Assembly (NCBI GenBank): GCA_963747105.1
Contig: CAVVEC010000007.1
Coordinates: 310,001-374,000 of the forward strand
Source: CAVVEC01 sp963747105
GTDB taxonomy: Bacteria; Acidobacteriota; Terriglobia; Terriglobales; Acidobacteriaceae
Direction: 5' to 3'
Length of the DNA: 64,000 bases
Shown: piece after piece, positions 55,481 through 64,000 of the stretch
Position numbering within the stretch: the first letter of the stretch is position 1
Layout of the letters: each line of letters opens with the position of its first letter
Translations under genes and position numbers: made by a program
Notes under the pieces: generated by a model
Databases searched by the model: none
What the model saw: the letters and a program-made list of their open reading frames with translations, nothing else
Told to the model about the DNA's origin: nothing

Positions 55481-55927
55481 ATGAGAAAACTAATGTTTGT
55501 CCCGCTGTTCGTCTTCGCGGCATTCGCTGTTGCCGCCGCCCAAGCCCCTCTTCCCATGCCACAGATTGTCGACCACCAGATCGTCTCGACCACGTACAAC
55601 AGCAGCTACCTGGTAGTTACCGAAAACATTCAGGCAGCCCATAACGTCGTGGTCGTTTACCTGACGTGCCATTACGACTCTATCAATTGGCAATACCATG
55701 TCCCTTGCGTTTACACAGTTACCGACACGCAGGGCAGTTCATTCACCCAAACTGGGATTTGGCGGAACGATTCTGCGTACTGGGAGGAACAAGCTTTCTA
55801 CGCAGTAATCCCGGCCACGGGTTCGGATGTGATTAATGCGACCGCCGTGGGAGGCCAATGTGGTGTATGCCAGTGGTCAATGATGGCGGAGCAGGTCAAT
55901 GGCATTCTCGCAGATGATGCGTTCTAG
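55481..55927 (+). CDS. Small secreted hypothetical protein
   Basis: 148 residues from ATG 55481 with GGAGGAAAGG 12 bases upstream; an in-frame ATG at 55460 overlaps that site and is less likely. Clear signal peptide (KLMFVPLFVFAAFAVAAAQA). The mature part is beta-rich with four cysteines in two pairs (LTCHYDS with HVPCVYTV, and GGQCGVCQW), which could form disulfides. I do not recognise the family. Confidence 0.6.
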   Translation: MRKLMFVPLFVFAAFAVAAAQAPLPMPQIVDHQIVSTTYNSSYLVVTENIQAAHNVVVVYLTCHYDSINWQYHVPCVYTVTDTQGSSFTQTGIWRNDSAYWEEQAFYAVIPATGSDVINATAVGGQCGVCQWSMMAEQVNGILADDAF

Positions 55928-55973
55928 CCCTTGTCCGGCAGGGATGTGATTCATGAATGGCTACGTTTTCCAC

Positions 55974-56003
55974 AGCCGGGGCCACCGCGCCCCGGCTTTT
56001 CGT
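55974..56003 (+). terminator. Intrinsic terminator
   Basis: A perfect 9-bp stem AGCCGGGGC / GCCCCGGCT (55974-55982, 55989-55997) with loop CACCGC and a TTTTCGTT tail, about 45 bases past the stop of the small secreted protein. It isolates the dehydrogenase gene that follows. Confidence 0.9.
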
Positions 56004-56187
56004 TGGTGGTTATATGTCGCCCCTTCCGCGCGCTCTTTGCAGAGTCGCCGAACACCCTCTGTGCCACCAGGGAAAAACTACCCCGCATGGCTGGGAGTTC
56101 CACCCCGCAACCATGGCCAGCCCACCACTGGGCAGGCACGATGAATCTGCCGCGAATCGCCGCTCATCCATTATCATTAGCGAACCT

Positions 56188-58683
56188 ATGGCTGCACGTT
56201 CCAAGGCAGTTTCCGGCAATTCCATCGCAGTTCTCGACCCTCCCAACGGCGAACGCGACCGCGTGTTCGATGCCTTTCGCCGCTGGGGGTATCTGGAAGC
56301 GGACCTCGATCCGCTTGGTTTCTTCCGCCCTGCGCCGCATCCCGAACTGAGGATCGAAAGCGAGTTCGCCCGCGAGGCGCGCCTTGCCTACTGCGGCACG
56401 ATCGGTGCGGAGTTCATGCACATTCCCGACCTTGAGCGGCGACGCTGGATTCAAGAGCGCATGGAAGGACCGCAATCCGCTGTTGACCAAGAGGCGGCGC
56501 TGGACCAACTGATCCGCGCCAAGCTGTTCGAAGAGGTTTTGCAGCAGCGTTATCTGGGCACCAAGCGGTTCTCGCTGGAAGGCGTGACCGCGCTCATTCC
56601 CCTGGTGGATGAAGTTCTGGAAGCGGCCGGCCAGCTTGGCGCCGTCGAGCTGGTGATGGGCATGAGCCACCGCGGGCGGCTGAACGTGATCGTCCATGTC
56701 GCCAGGCGAGCGCCGGAGGAAGTCTTTGCCGGATTCGAAGATGTGGATCCGCGGAGTGTCCTGGGCAGTGGTGATGTGAAATATCACATGGGCGCGACCG
56801 GCGAGTACATCACTCGTACAGGTGCGAGAGTTCACATCCACCTGGTTTCCAATCCGAGTCATCTGGAAGCCGTTGATCCAGTCACAATGGGGCGCACCCG
56901 TGCCAAGCACGACCGAACGGGAGAAGCGGGGCCGCAGAAATATCTGCCGCTGCTGGTTCATGGCGATGCGGCTTTTGCTGGTCAGGGAATTGTGGCAGAG
57001 ACTCTGAACTATGCCGACTTGCCCGGTTACACGGTGGGTGGGACGATTCACATAATCGCCAACAATTTGATCGGGTTCACGACGTTGCCGCGGGAATCGC
57101 ATTCCTCTCGTTTCTCAGCGCAGCTCGCGCGGCGGCAATCCATCCCGATCTTCCACGTGAATGGAGAGGATGTGGAAGCGGTAATCCGCGTGGGACGCAT
57201 GGCTGTCGAGTATCGCTATCGATTCGGCAGCGATGTCGTGGTGGATTTGATTGGCTTTCGCCGCCACGGGCACAGCGAAGTGGATGATCCCACCATCACC
57301 CAGCCACTGCTCTACAAAGCGATCAAGGATCATCCCCCGCTGTGGAAGATCTACGCCGAAGATATTGGCGTGGACGGCGTGCAGGAGCGAGTACAAGCGA
57401 TCCGAGCCGAACTGGAAGCGGCACACAAGAAAGCTGGTTCCATCACCCAGAAACCTACACTTCGCGCCTTGCCAACCTACTGGGATCATTACGTGGGAGG
57501 CCGCTATAAGGCAGAGTATGAAGTTGAAACCGGGCTGCCGGCGGAAGAGTTGCACGAAATCACGGAGCAGTTGACGAGCTGCCCTGCAGATTTTCACATC
57601 CATCCCAAAGTCAAGAAGTTGCTCGAACAGCGCGCCGAGATGGGAAGCGGGAGGCGTCCGGTGGATTACGGCATGGCTGAAGCTCTCGCCCTCGGTAGCT
57701 TGGTCAAATCCGGCGTGCCGGTTCGGCTAAGTGGGCAAGATAGCCGCCGCGGCACTTTCAATCAGCGCCACTCCGTGCTGGTTGATGTTGAAAATGAACG
57801 GGAATACGTTCCACTGCAGCACATTTCTGCGGACCAGGCGCGCTGCGAGATTTACAACTCCACGCTGTCCGAAGCGGGAGTGCTGGGTTTTGAATACGGC
57901 TACAGCCGCGATTATCCGGAAGCGCTGGTGCTCTGGGAGGCGCAGTTCGGCGACTTCGTGAACGTCGCACAGGCGGTGATTGATCAATTCATCAGCGCGG
58001 GAGAAGATAAGTGGGGCCTGCTCTCGGGTGTGGTTTTGCTGCTTCCCCACGGTTACGAAGGCCAGGGACCGGAACATTCGAGCGCACGCATCGAACGCTT
58101 TCTGCAGCTTGCTGCGCGGGATAATTTCCAGATCTGCCAGCCCTCGAACGCGGCGCAGTACTTTCACCTGCTGCGGCGGCAGGCGTTGCGGCATTGGCGG
58201 AAACCGCTGATCGTGTTCACCCCCAAGAGCATGTTGCGGCATCCGGATGCCTCTTCGCCCATCGAGGATTTCAGCCGCCAGCATTTTCTGAATGTGATGC
58301 CCGATACCGAAGTGAATGACTCCACGCGCATTCTGCTTTGCAGCGGAAAAATTGGCCACGAATTGCGCGAGGAGCGCAAGAAGAGGAAAGATCATTCAAC
58401 CGCGATCGTTTTTGTGGAACAGCTCTATCCCTTCCCCGAGGAAGAGATTGTTGCTGCCATCGAACAACATGCTGCGGCGCGGGAAATCGTCTGGGTTCAG
58501 GAAGAACCGGCGAATATGGGGGCGCTGTTTTACGTTCTGCCGCGCCTGCGCCACATTGCGGGAGAGCGTTCCGTGCTTTCCGTAAAGCGTTCCGCCAGCG
58601 CCAGTCCGGCGACGGGATCGGCCAAAGCGCATGAGATGGAGCAGAAGACGCTGCTGACGCTGGCCTTCACCACAAAGGGTTGA
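56188..58683 (+). CDS. sucA: 2-oxoglutarate dehydrogenase E1 component
   Basis: 831 residues; thiamine-dependent decarboxylase of the 2-oxoglutarate dehydrogenase complex. Signatures: YCGTIGAEFMHIPD, VMGMSHRGRLNVIVHVARR, SGDVKYHMGATGEYI, LLVHGDAAFAGQGIVAETLN (thiamine/Mg), GFRRHGHSEVDDPTITQP, RLSGQDSRRGTFNQRHSVL, LPHGYEGQGPEHSSARIERF and VWVQEEPANMGALF. ATG 56188 is chosen from homology; the frame stays open to 55957 through the terminator, which argues against an earlier start. The N-terminus lacks the long E2-binding extension of some family members. No E2 or E3 gene lies nearby. Confidence 0.95.
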   Translation: MAARSKAVSGNSIAVLDPPNGERDRVFDAFRRWGYLEADLDPLGFFRPAPHPELRIESEFAREARLAYCGTIGAEFMHIPDLERRRWIQERMEGPQSAVDQEAALDQLIRAKLFEEVLQQRYLGTKRFSLEGVTALIPLVDEVLEAAGQLGAVELVMGMSHRGRLNVIVHVARRAPEEVFAGFEDVDPRSVLGSGDVKYHMGATGEYITRTGARVHIHLVSNPSHLEAVDPVTMGRTRAKHDRTGEAGPQKYLPLLVHGDAAFAGQGIVAETLNYADLPGYTVGGTIHIIANNLIGFTTLPRESHSSRFSAQLARRQSIPIFHVNGEDVEAVIRVGRMAVEYRYRFGSDVVVDLIGFRRHGHSEVDDPTITQPLLYKAIKDHPPLWKIYAEDIGVDGVQERVQAIRAELEAAHKKAGSITQKPTLRALPTYWDHYVGGRYKAEYEVETGLPAEELHEITEQLTSCPADFHIHPKVKKLLEQRAEMGSGRRPVDYGMAEALALGSLVKSGVPVRLSGQDSRRGTFNQRHSVLVDVENEREYVPLQHISADQARCEIYNSTLSEAGVLGFEYGYSRDYPEALVLWEAQFGDFVNVAQAVIDQFISAGEDKWGLLSGVVLLLPHGYEGQGPEHSSARIERFLQLAARDNFQICQPSNAAQYFHLLRRQALRHWRKPLIVFTPKSMLRHPDASSPIEDFSRQHFLNVMPDTEVNDSTRILLCSGKIGHELREERKKRKDHSTAIVFVEQLYPFPEEEIVAAIEQHAAAREIVWVQEEPANMGALFYVLPRLRHIAGERSVLSVKRSASASPATGSAKAHEMEQKTLLTLAFTTKG

Positions 58684-58769
58684 GAGAAGTAGGATTATTG
58701 CCGCCGAATCAGTGGAGTTTCTTGGGCATCCGTCGCAGTCCTGATAAGATTCTTTCGAAAGGCGTCTCG

Positions 58770-59505
58770 ATGCATTACAAGAATGCCCCGATCACCGAAG
58801 CACTCATTGACATCAGGGTCGAGCTACCCGGCGAACTTGGGTTTGAGCGGCTGCAAGGGATAAAAAGTCTTGTTGCCCATGAGTATCCGCGGGAGGAAAC
58901 CATCGCCATGGGGATGGCGAAGATCTCTTTCGTTCCTGAGATTCAGGCCTCGACTCAGCACAAGAAAATGGGCCTCAAGCTGTGGAGTGTAGGCGATAAG
59001 CAAGTATTTCAAGCTCGTTTGGATGGGTTCACCTTCAGTCGCTTGGAGCCCTACGAAACGTGGGAGCGCCTGCGCGATGAGGCAAGACGGTTGTGGGATG
59101 TCTATCGAGGATTCGTAAAGCCGACTAGAATCACGAGAGTGGCAGTTCGGTACGTCAATCAGCTGAATTTTCCAGGCGACCGCATCGAGCCGCAGGATTA
59201 CTTCAAAACCTTTCCGTCCCTCACTCCCGACTTGCCTAAAGAACTCCGTGATTTTGGCCCCTTCGTCATGAGCTTGCACCTGCCCCAGCCGGATTTGAAG
59301 GGTACGCTGGTAATCAACGAAGCCTCCGCTCAACCCAAGAGACCAGATACACTTTCCACTATCTTGGATATTGACCTGTTCGTGGAACGGCCAGGAGGTC
59401 ACGGACGAGGATAGTTTGTGGAAATTCTTCCAGAAGTTACGCGACAGAAAGAACCTGTACTTTGAGGCGTGCATCACGGATAGAACGCGGGAGCTAATAA
59501 GCTAA
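58770..59505 (+). CDS. TIGR04255 family protein (one frameshift)
   Basis: About 245 residues. The family start MHYKNAPITEALIDIRVEL is clear, with AAAGGCG upstream of ATG 58770. Other blocks: YETWERLRDEARRLWDVYRG, PTRITRVAVRYVNQLNFPG and TLSTILDIDLFVERP. Near 59397 one extra base moves the frame; it then reads EVTDEDSLWKFFQKLRDRKN and stops at 59505. TIGR04255 proteins are sporadic in bacteria and archaea and have no known function. Its stop overlaps the next start (TAATG), so it leads a tightly coupled three-gene unit. Confidence 0.82.
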
Positions 59506-60008
59506 TGCCGATGACCTACGAAGAACCCGTGCAGCAAGATGAGTACATCTTCATTCAGAGCAATGCGGTCGGACCGACAGCGGAGGAGCTGACTAGGCGC
59601 AGGAAAGAGGACCTAGCCAAGATATACGAAAGCATCTACAGGGGTGCCAAACTTCGTATTGATCAGAACCGACGGAGCGTTCATGCACTGGCGAAGATCC
59701 GCCCGAATTGGGACAGCTATGGGGCTCCTCCTCCCAATGAGAGATCTATTGCCAATGCAATGCGTGTTCTCAACCTCCTCGAATCATTGAATTTGGATCC
59801 GACAAGAATCTTGCCATCTGCAGAAGGAGGCGTTGGTATCTGTTTCGTTCGAGAGGACCGCTACGCAGACATTGAGTGCTCAAATGAAGGCGAGGTGCTT
59901 GGCGTCTATTATGTTGGCTCGCAGATGCCAGCGTTGTTAGAGACTGATGCTACCGACGCTTCCATCAGTACCGCACTAGAACGGATACGCAATCACATCC
60001 GTGGCTGA
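59505..60008 (+). CDS. Hypothetical protein of the TIGR04255 cassette (middle gene)
   Basis: 167 residues, acidic, no signal peptide. After a charged N-terminal helix (TAEELTRRRKEDLAKIYES) comes a recognisable but unnamed motif IRPNWDSYGAPPPNERSIAN, then ILPSAEGGVGICFVREDRYA and DIECSNEGEVLGVYYV. The NWD(S/G)YGA-P pattern with an alternating beta second half is shared by many unannotated bacterial proteins. ATG overlaps the upstream stop and its own end overlaps the next gene by 8 bases. Function unknown. Confidence 0.65.
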   Translation: MPMTYEEPVQQDEYIFIQSNAVGPTAEELTRRRKEDLAKIYESIYRGAKLRIDQNRRSVHALAKIRPNWDSYGAPPPNERSIANAMRVLNLLESLNLDPTRILPSAEGGVGICFVREDRYADIECSNEGEVLGVYYVGSQMPALLETDATDASISTALERIRNHIRG

Positions 60009-60390
60009 CCTTCCAGACAGACTAAGACGCAACGGGCGCCCCGAGGACCAGGAGTTCTTGCCAGAGGAGCGATTGTTCCGGCGCTACAGACTTGACGATT
60101 ACGTCGACAATCTTTTCTCGCCCCTGGGGTTTGCTTTTCCAAAGCAATCGGTAAACCGCGGAAAATATAGCGTCTCCGGCGACGTATTGTTTTCGAGCAC
60201 CGATGAGTTCCAGGGGTTGGGAGTTCTGTATTTTAGGGTCCAAGACCTACCGGTTGAATTCCCTTCGGATAGTCGGCAGTACACCTTTTTCCCGAAGCAC
60301 GTGCCGGAAGATGAGATGTACCCGCATTCGGAAGTCTGGTGCGACAAACTTCCTCGCACGGCGACTATGTTGAGCCTAGCAAAGGCATGA
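60001..60390 (+). CDS. Hypothetical protein of the TIGR04255 cassette (last gene)
   Basis: 129 residues starting at GTG 60001, inside the end of the previous gene, so translation is probably coupled. Basic N-terminus, then LPEERLFRRYRLDDYVDNLF, FPKQSVNRGKYSVSGDVLFS and a C-terminal part with several His/Trp/Cys residues (PHSEVWCDKLPRTATML). No signal peptide or membrane segment. I know no family for it. Confidence 0.6.
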   Translation: MADLPDRLRRNGRPEDQEFLPEERLFRRYRLDDYVDNLFSPLGFAFPKQSVNRGKYSVSGDVLFSSTDEFQGLGVLYFRVQDLPVEFPSDSRQYTFFPKHVPEDEMYPHSEVWCDKLPRTATMLSLAKA

Positions 60391-60469
60391 AAAAGCTATT
60401 TCGTGCATTTCTCAGCCAACACGTACAGATTGAGATTGTAGCTACTGTTTAAGGCCAGGGCGCCAACTG

Positions 60470-61073
60470 CTACGGCCGCTCGGTAACGGGCTTACCGCCA
60501 GAACCCGGCAACGTAGCTTTCGCTCCTCCCGTCGCTTCTCCTTTGAATAAGGCATCGAGGCTCGGATAAGCGTAGATCGTCGGCGCGTGATTTTGCATTA
60601 GTCCGCCGGTATCTCGCCGTGGGACCGTAGTTACTGTGCAGGTCGCGTCCGAGCATCCGAAGCATAGCCATCAGTTGCCCGCGATGATGCGAGGTATGGG
60701 TCATCCGCCGGGTCATCACCCAAGCGCGAGAGCGTTGCACATCGAAAAACTTTGTGTTCTCCTCCCACCAAGCCTCGTTCTTCTCGCGGAGTGCTGCCAG
60801 CCGTTTTCCGCTGTCCTCGGCGTACTGTTTCATGAACTGCAGGCGAGTTTCCTGCCTGGGTAAGGGCGGCGCATTTACGTCGATTGCAAGCATGTTACGG
60901 AACCACAAATCCTCACTCACGCATTGATGCACCATCTGCTCATAAACGCTGCGTCCGCGAGAATCGTTTGGGCGTGGACGCACGGGGAGATCCTCGTCCC
61001 GGAACTCACTCCACACACTGACGACCTTAATTCGCTCGGTGGCGTAGGTTTCGACTAAGAAGTCGTATCTCAT
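60470..61073 (-). CDS. DinB-like four-helix protein (one frameshift)
   Basis: About 200 residues. ATG 61073 has AGGAGGAATAGTT. Four-helix DinB/YfiT-type fold with likely metal-binding histidines in YEQMVHQCVSEDLWFRNM and in MTRRMTHTSHHRGQLMAMLR. Near 60620 one extra base separates LHSNYGPTA from DTGGLMQNHAPTIYAYPS; the corrected protein ends at 60470. Members include thiol-dependent transferases and damage-induced proteins; the exact reaction is unknown here. Confidence 0.85.
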
Positions 61074-61143
61074 AACTATTCCTCCTGTATGGGTGAGACC
61101 TAAGGATCTTGAAATGTTAACCTAGCGTTCCAGATCAACGCAC

Positions 61144-63276
61144 ATGAAACGTCGGCCTCCAACTCAGCCGCTCCGCATCGCCATCGACACTGGCGGCACC
61201 TTTACTGATTGCGTGTGGGTAGAGCGCGGCCGCATCCGCATGTTGAAAGTGTTTTCCACACCAGAAGATCCGTCGCAGGCAATCGCGCAAGCTTTAGAAA
61301 AGACCGGAGCCCGAAGTGCGATCACACTGCTTCACGGCACCACGGTCGGCACCAACACCTTGTTGCAGCGCAAGGGGGCGCGGGTGGCGCTCGTTACTAC
61401 GTCCGGTTTCGAGGATGCGATTGAGATCGGGCGGCAGGCCCGCCCCAAACTCTACGACTTCTCCTTCGACCGCGTGGAACCGCTAGTGTCGGGTGATCTG
61501 CGCTTCGGTGTGGATGAACGAACCGGCAGCGATGGCGAGATTCTGCGCAAGCCTTCGCAATCAGTTTTGCAGGATCTGGAAAATAAGTTGCGTCAGAAGA
61601 AGCCCGAGGCGATCGCGATCTCATTACTCTTTTCGTTTGCCAATCCGCAGAACGAAGAATGCGTCATGGCTGTACTGCAACGGATCGGCGTGCCTCTCTC
61701 GGTTTCCCATCAAATTCTGCCGGAATTCCGTGAATTCGAACGCACCAGCACGGTAGTTGTAAACGCTTATCTGCAACCGATCATGCAGAGCTATTTGGAA
61801 AAACTAGCCTTTCTAACGGCAGGCGCTGAGGCGCCTGATGATAAGGGGGCGGTTATCGCAGCGCTGAAGAGCTGCGCCGCCCAAAATCAGATTTTCTCGG
61901 CAGCCCCTCAGGCCATGCCCTTCCGCGACGCCGGCAGAACGGCTGCCAGGGTCTTTGTGATGCAATCCAGCGGGGGGATCACCGCGCTGAGCGCTGCCAC
62001 TCGGGAACCGGTTCGCACAGTTCTCTCCGGTCCTGCGGGAGGAGTTGTGGGTGCTGTCGCGGCGGCGCGTCGCAGCGGATACGAACGAATCATTTCGTTC
62101 GACATGGGTGGTACTTCGACCGATGTAGCCCTGGTGGACCGCGAAGTGCGCGCCGGCACGCAAGCCGAAGTCGCAGGTCTGCCGGTTGGCGTCCCCATGC
62201 TCGACATTCACACCGTGGGCGCCGGCGGAGGCTCCATTGCGCGTTTCGATGCGGCCGGTGCCCTCCGAGTCGGGCCCGAGTCCGCTGGGGCCGAACCCGG
62301 CCCCATCTGTTACGGGCGAGGCACGCAGCCGACGGTCACAGACGCCAACCTGATCCTAGGACGCCTGCAGGCACATCGCTTTCTGGGTGGGAACTTCACC
62401 CTGGACCTCGAGCGCACACGCCGGATCATCGCGGAATGGCTGAAGAAAGAACGCTCCTGCCTTTCCCTCAAGCAGTTCGCCGCCGGAATCCTCCGCGTGG
62501 TGAATGCGACCATGGAGAGAGCTATTCGCGTGGTCTCGATCGAGTGCGGCCATGATCCGCGAGAGTTCGCATTGGTGGCCTTCGGCGGGGCAGGAGGTTT
62601 GCACGCCTGCGAATTGGCCGAGGCGCTGGGTATTCCGCGCGTGATTGTGCCCGCGATGCCGGGTGCGCTTTCCGCTTTCGGAATCCTGTTCAGCGACGTT
62701 GTAAAGGACTATTCGCGAACCGTGCTTTGGAAAACTGTGGACCAGCTTCCGCGGAAGGGTCTGGACAGAGAATTCATGAGATTGCGTGGCAAGGCAGAGT
62801 TAGATTTCCGTACAGAAGGCTGGCCGGGCGTGATCCGCTTTCAGCCCAGCGTAGACGTTCGTTACCGCGGGCAAGGCTACGAACTCAATGTTCCCTACAC
62901 TTCGACACTCATCGGCGCGTTCCACCGCGATCATCAACGCCGCTACGGCTACAACTATCCGTCGCGGGAGGTGGAGCTCGTCACGCTGCGCCTGCGCGCC
63001 ACGGTGAAATCTCCGCCCTCCAAAACTTCACCCATTGGCGTAGCGACCACTTCTGACCGTTCAGAGGCGAACCGAGGCAGGGCTTCTCGGGATCGAGTCT
63101 CCATCTTTTTCGGTGACCGGGAAATTGTCGCGGCGATTTACGATCGTGAATCCCTGCAGTCCGGCAAAACTTTTCGTGGTCCCGCCGTGGTCACCGAATA
63201 CAGCGGGACTACATTTGTGCCGCCTGGGGGGCGCTTCCGGCAGGATCATGCGGGCAACCTGCTGATTCAAGTCTGA
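61144..63276 (+). CDS. Hydantoinase/oxoprolinase subunit A
   Basis: 710 residues, ATP-grasping ASKHA-like fold. Characterised relatives open cyclic amides (N-methylhydantoinase A, 5-oxoprolinase N-half) or carboxylate acetone. Signatures: IAIDTGGTFTDCVWVERGRI, LLHGTTVGTNTLLQRKGARV, EFREFERTSTVVVNAYLQP, VMQSSGGITALSAATREPVR, TVLSGPAGGVVGAVAAA, SFDMGGTSTDVALVD and VALVAFGGAGGLHA-like AFGGAGGLHACELAEALG. The partner HyuB subunit does not follow, so it may be elsewhere. ATG 61144. Confidence 0.9.
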   Translation: MKRRPPTQPLRIAIDTGGTFTDCVWVERGRIRMLKVFSTPEDPSQAIAQALEKTGARSAITLLHGTTVGTNTLLQRKGARVALVTTSGFEDAIEIGRQARPKLYDFSFDRVEPLVSGDLRFGVDERTGSDGEILRKPSQSVLQDLENKLRQKKPEAIAISLLFSFANPQNEECVMAVLQRIGVPLSVSHQILPEFREFERTSTVVVNAYLQPIMQSYLEKLAFLTAGAEAPDDKGAVIAALKSCAAQNQIFSAAPQAMPFRDAGRTAARVFVMQSSGGITALSAATREPVRTVLSGPAGGVVGAVAAARRSGYERIISFDMGGTSTDVALVDREVRAGTQAEVAGLPVGVPMLDIHTVGAGGGSIARFDAAGALRVGPESAGAEPGPICYGRGTQPTVTDANLILGRLQAHRFLGGNFTLDLERTRRIIAEWLKKERSCLSLKQFAAGILRVVNATMERAIRVVSIECGHDPREFALVAFGGAGGLHACELAEALGIPRVIVPAMPGALSAFGILFSDVVKDYSRTVLWKTVDQLPRKGLDREFMRLRGKAELDFRTEGWPGVIRFQPSVDVRYRGQGYELNVPYTSTLIGAFHRDHQRRYGYNYPSREVELVTLRLRATVKSPPSKTSPIGVATTSDRSEANRGRASRDRVSIFFGDREIVAAIYDRESLQSGKTFRGPAVVTEYSGTTFVPPGGRFRQDHAGNLLIQV

Positions 63277-63320
63277 AACCGGTACGCCTCAAATCCAAAT
63301 GTTTCAATCAGGTTACAATC

Positions 63321-63350
63321 AAGACAATACTTTGAACTCCCGGCTACAAT
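63321..63350 (+). promoter_or_regulatory. Possible promoter of a leaderless regulator gene
   Basis: AAGACA (63321-63326) is followed after 18 bases by TACAAT (63345-63350), a 5/6 match to the -10 consensus. The GTG start at 63357 is only about 7 bases further, so the message could begin at or next to the start codon. No ribosome site is visible, which agrees. Confidence 0.35.
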
Positions 63351-63356
63351 ACCCGT

Positions 63357-64000
63357 GTGAAACCCAGCATCTTTGTGGTTGAAGACGATCCGGATATCTC
63401 GCGCCTGGTGCGGCATCATCTGGAGGGCGCGGGATTCTCGGTCAAAGTATTCGCCACCGGGAACACGGTGGTCATGGAGTCGGAACGGCAACGTCCCACG
63501 CTTTTCATTCTCGACATCATGGTTCCGGGAAAGGACGGCCTCGAACTCTGCCGGCAGATTCGGCAGACGCAGGCGCTGGCCTCGATCCCCGTTATGTTTC
63601 TGACCGCGAAAAGCGGCGAAGCAGACCGCATCCTGGGCCTGGAACTCGGCGCCGATGACTACATTCCCAAGCCGTTCAGCCCACGGGAACTAGTCGCCAG
63701 GGTCAAAGCCGTGTTGCGGCGCTTTGAACGCCCGCTCCCCCAGTCGCCGCTGCGGGTGGGAGAGATAGAAATCGACCCGGGTGCGATGACGCTTACAGCC
63801 CGTGGCCAGCCGGTCACAACCACCGCGACCGAGTTTCGCCTGCTTGACTATTTCGCCCGCCATATTGGCCGTGTTTTCACCCGTGATCAACTGCTCGACG
63901 CGGTGTGGCGCGACACCGCTTATGTCACCCCCCGCTCGGTGGACGTCTATGTCCGCCGTATCCGCGAGAAGATCGAGCCCGATCCTGAGAACCCACGCTA
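63357..64000 (+). CDS. OmpR/PhoB-family response regulator (3' end beyond window)
   Basis: At least 214 residues from GTG 63357. Receiver domain (about 3-118): SIFVVEDDPDISRLVRHH, phospho-acceptor Asp53 in LFILDIMVPGKDGLELC, Thr/Lys switch PVMFLTAKSGEAD and YIPKPFSPRELVARV. A winged-helix domain follows (about 132 on): LTARGQPVTTTATEFRLLDY, GRVFTRDQLLDAVWRDT and SVDVYVRRIREKIEPDPENP. The last few residues lie past base 64000. A histidine kinase gene would be expected just beyond the edge. Confidence 0.93.
   Translation, partial: MKPSIFVVEDDPDISRLVRHHLEGAGFSVKVFATGNTVVMESERQRPTLFILDIMVPGKDGLELCRQIRQTQALASIPVMFLTAKSGEADRILGLELGADDYIPKPFSPRELVARVKAVLRRFERPLPQSPLRVGEIEIDPGAMTLTARGQPVTTTATEFRLLDYFARHIGRVFTRDQLLDAVWRDTAYVTPRSVDVYVRRIREKIEPDPENPR

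Overview
The window looks like a chromosomal segment of a soil-type Acidobacteriota (class Terriglobia, Koribacter-like). Inferred grounds: high-GC coding; two Oar-like TonB-dependent receptors with an N-terminal carboxypeptidase-regulatory domain; a Ser/Thr kinase fused to TPRs; two secreted proteins built of 'GNLYGTT' (GloVer) repeats; a B12-dependent ribonucleotide reductase; and many dispersed palindromic intergenic repeats. No phage, plasmid, IS transposase, CRISPR, rRNA or tRNA was seen.

Layout. 1-3300: class II ribonucleotide reductase (nrdJ, minus strand, cut by the left edge), with a strong promoter overlapped by two NrdR-like boxes. 3371-7746: a small hypothetical, a secreted parvulin-type isomerase, a sialidase-fold exoprotein and Fe/Mn superoxide dismutase. 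7981-17864: TonB-dependent receptor, small phosphate-binding-like periplasmic protein, PilZ protein, hybrid PAS/GAF histidine kinase, MsrP/MsrQ methionine-sulfoxide repair pair, lipoprotein. 17919-26200 (minus): a six-gene operon HD protein, MmgE/PrpD, aconitase-like, isocitrate-dehydrogenase-like, CitD-CitE fusion, CitF; its gaps carry different palindromic repeats. 26471-28276: secreted proline iminopeptidase-like hydrolase and an Ig-like exoprotein. 29075-37196: nucleoside salvage (exported adenosine deaminase, NupC transporter, purine nucleoside phosphorylase), followed on the other strand by a TonB-dependent receptor and an exported SAM hydrolase. 37354-44264: PPOX flavoprotein, class V aminotransferase, GloVer protein, rpiA, TPR protein, hemA, cytochrome c. 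44497-48747: exported three-subunit molybdenum hydroxylase. 48807-55927: Ser/Thr kinase-TPR, divergent NtrC-type regulator with a duplicated DNA-binding tail, second GloVer protein, secreted hypothetical. 56188-64000: 2-oxoglutarate dehydrogenase E1, a three-gene cassette of unknown function led by a TIGR04255 protein, a DinB-like protein, hydantoinase A and an OmpR-type regulator cut by the right edge.

Sequence quality. nrdJ, the hybrid kinase, msrP and the molybdenum hydroxylase genes are each broken by many +/-1 shifts, while conserved protein sequence continues across frames. Single shifts also occur in the isomerase, citDE, hemA, the kinase-TPR gene, TIGR04255 and dinB. Because essential genes are hit and in-frame stops are otherwise absent, uncorrected assembly indels are more likely than gene decay. 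These genes are annotated as whole CDS spans with the shifts noted.

Most promising for new biology: the tricarboxylate operon with its CitD-CitE fusion; the overlapping TIGR04255 cassette; the link of exported SAM hydrolase with adenosine salvage; the NrdR-box/promoter overlap at nrdJ; and the duplicated Fis-type tail that has diverged almost only at silent sites.
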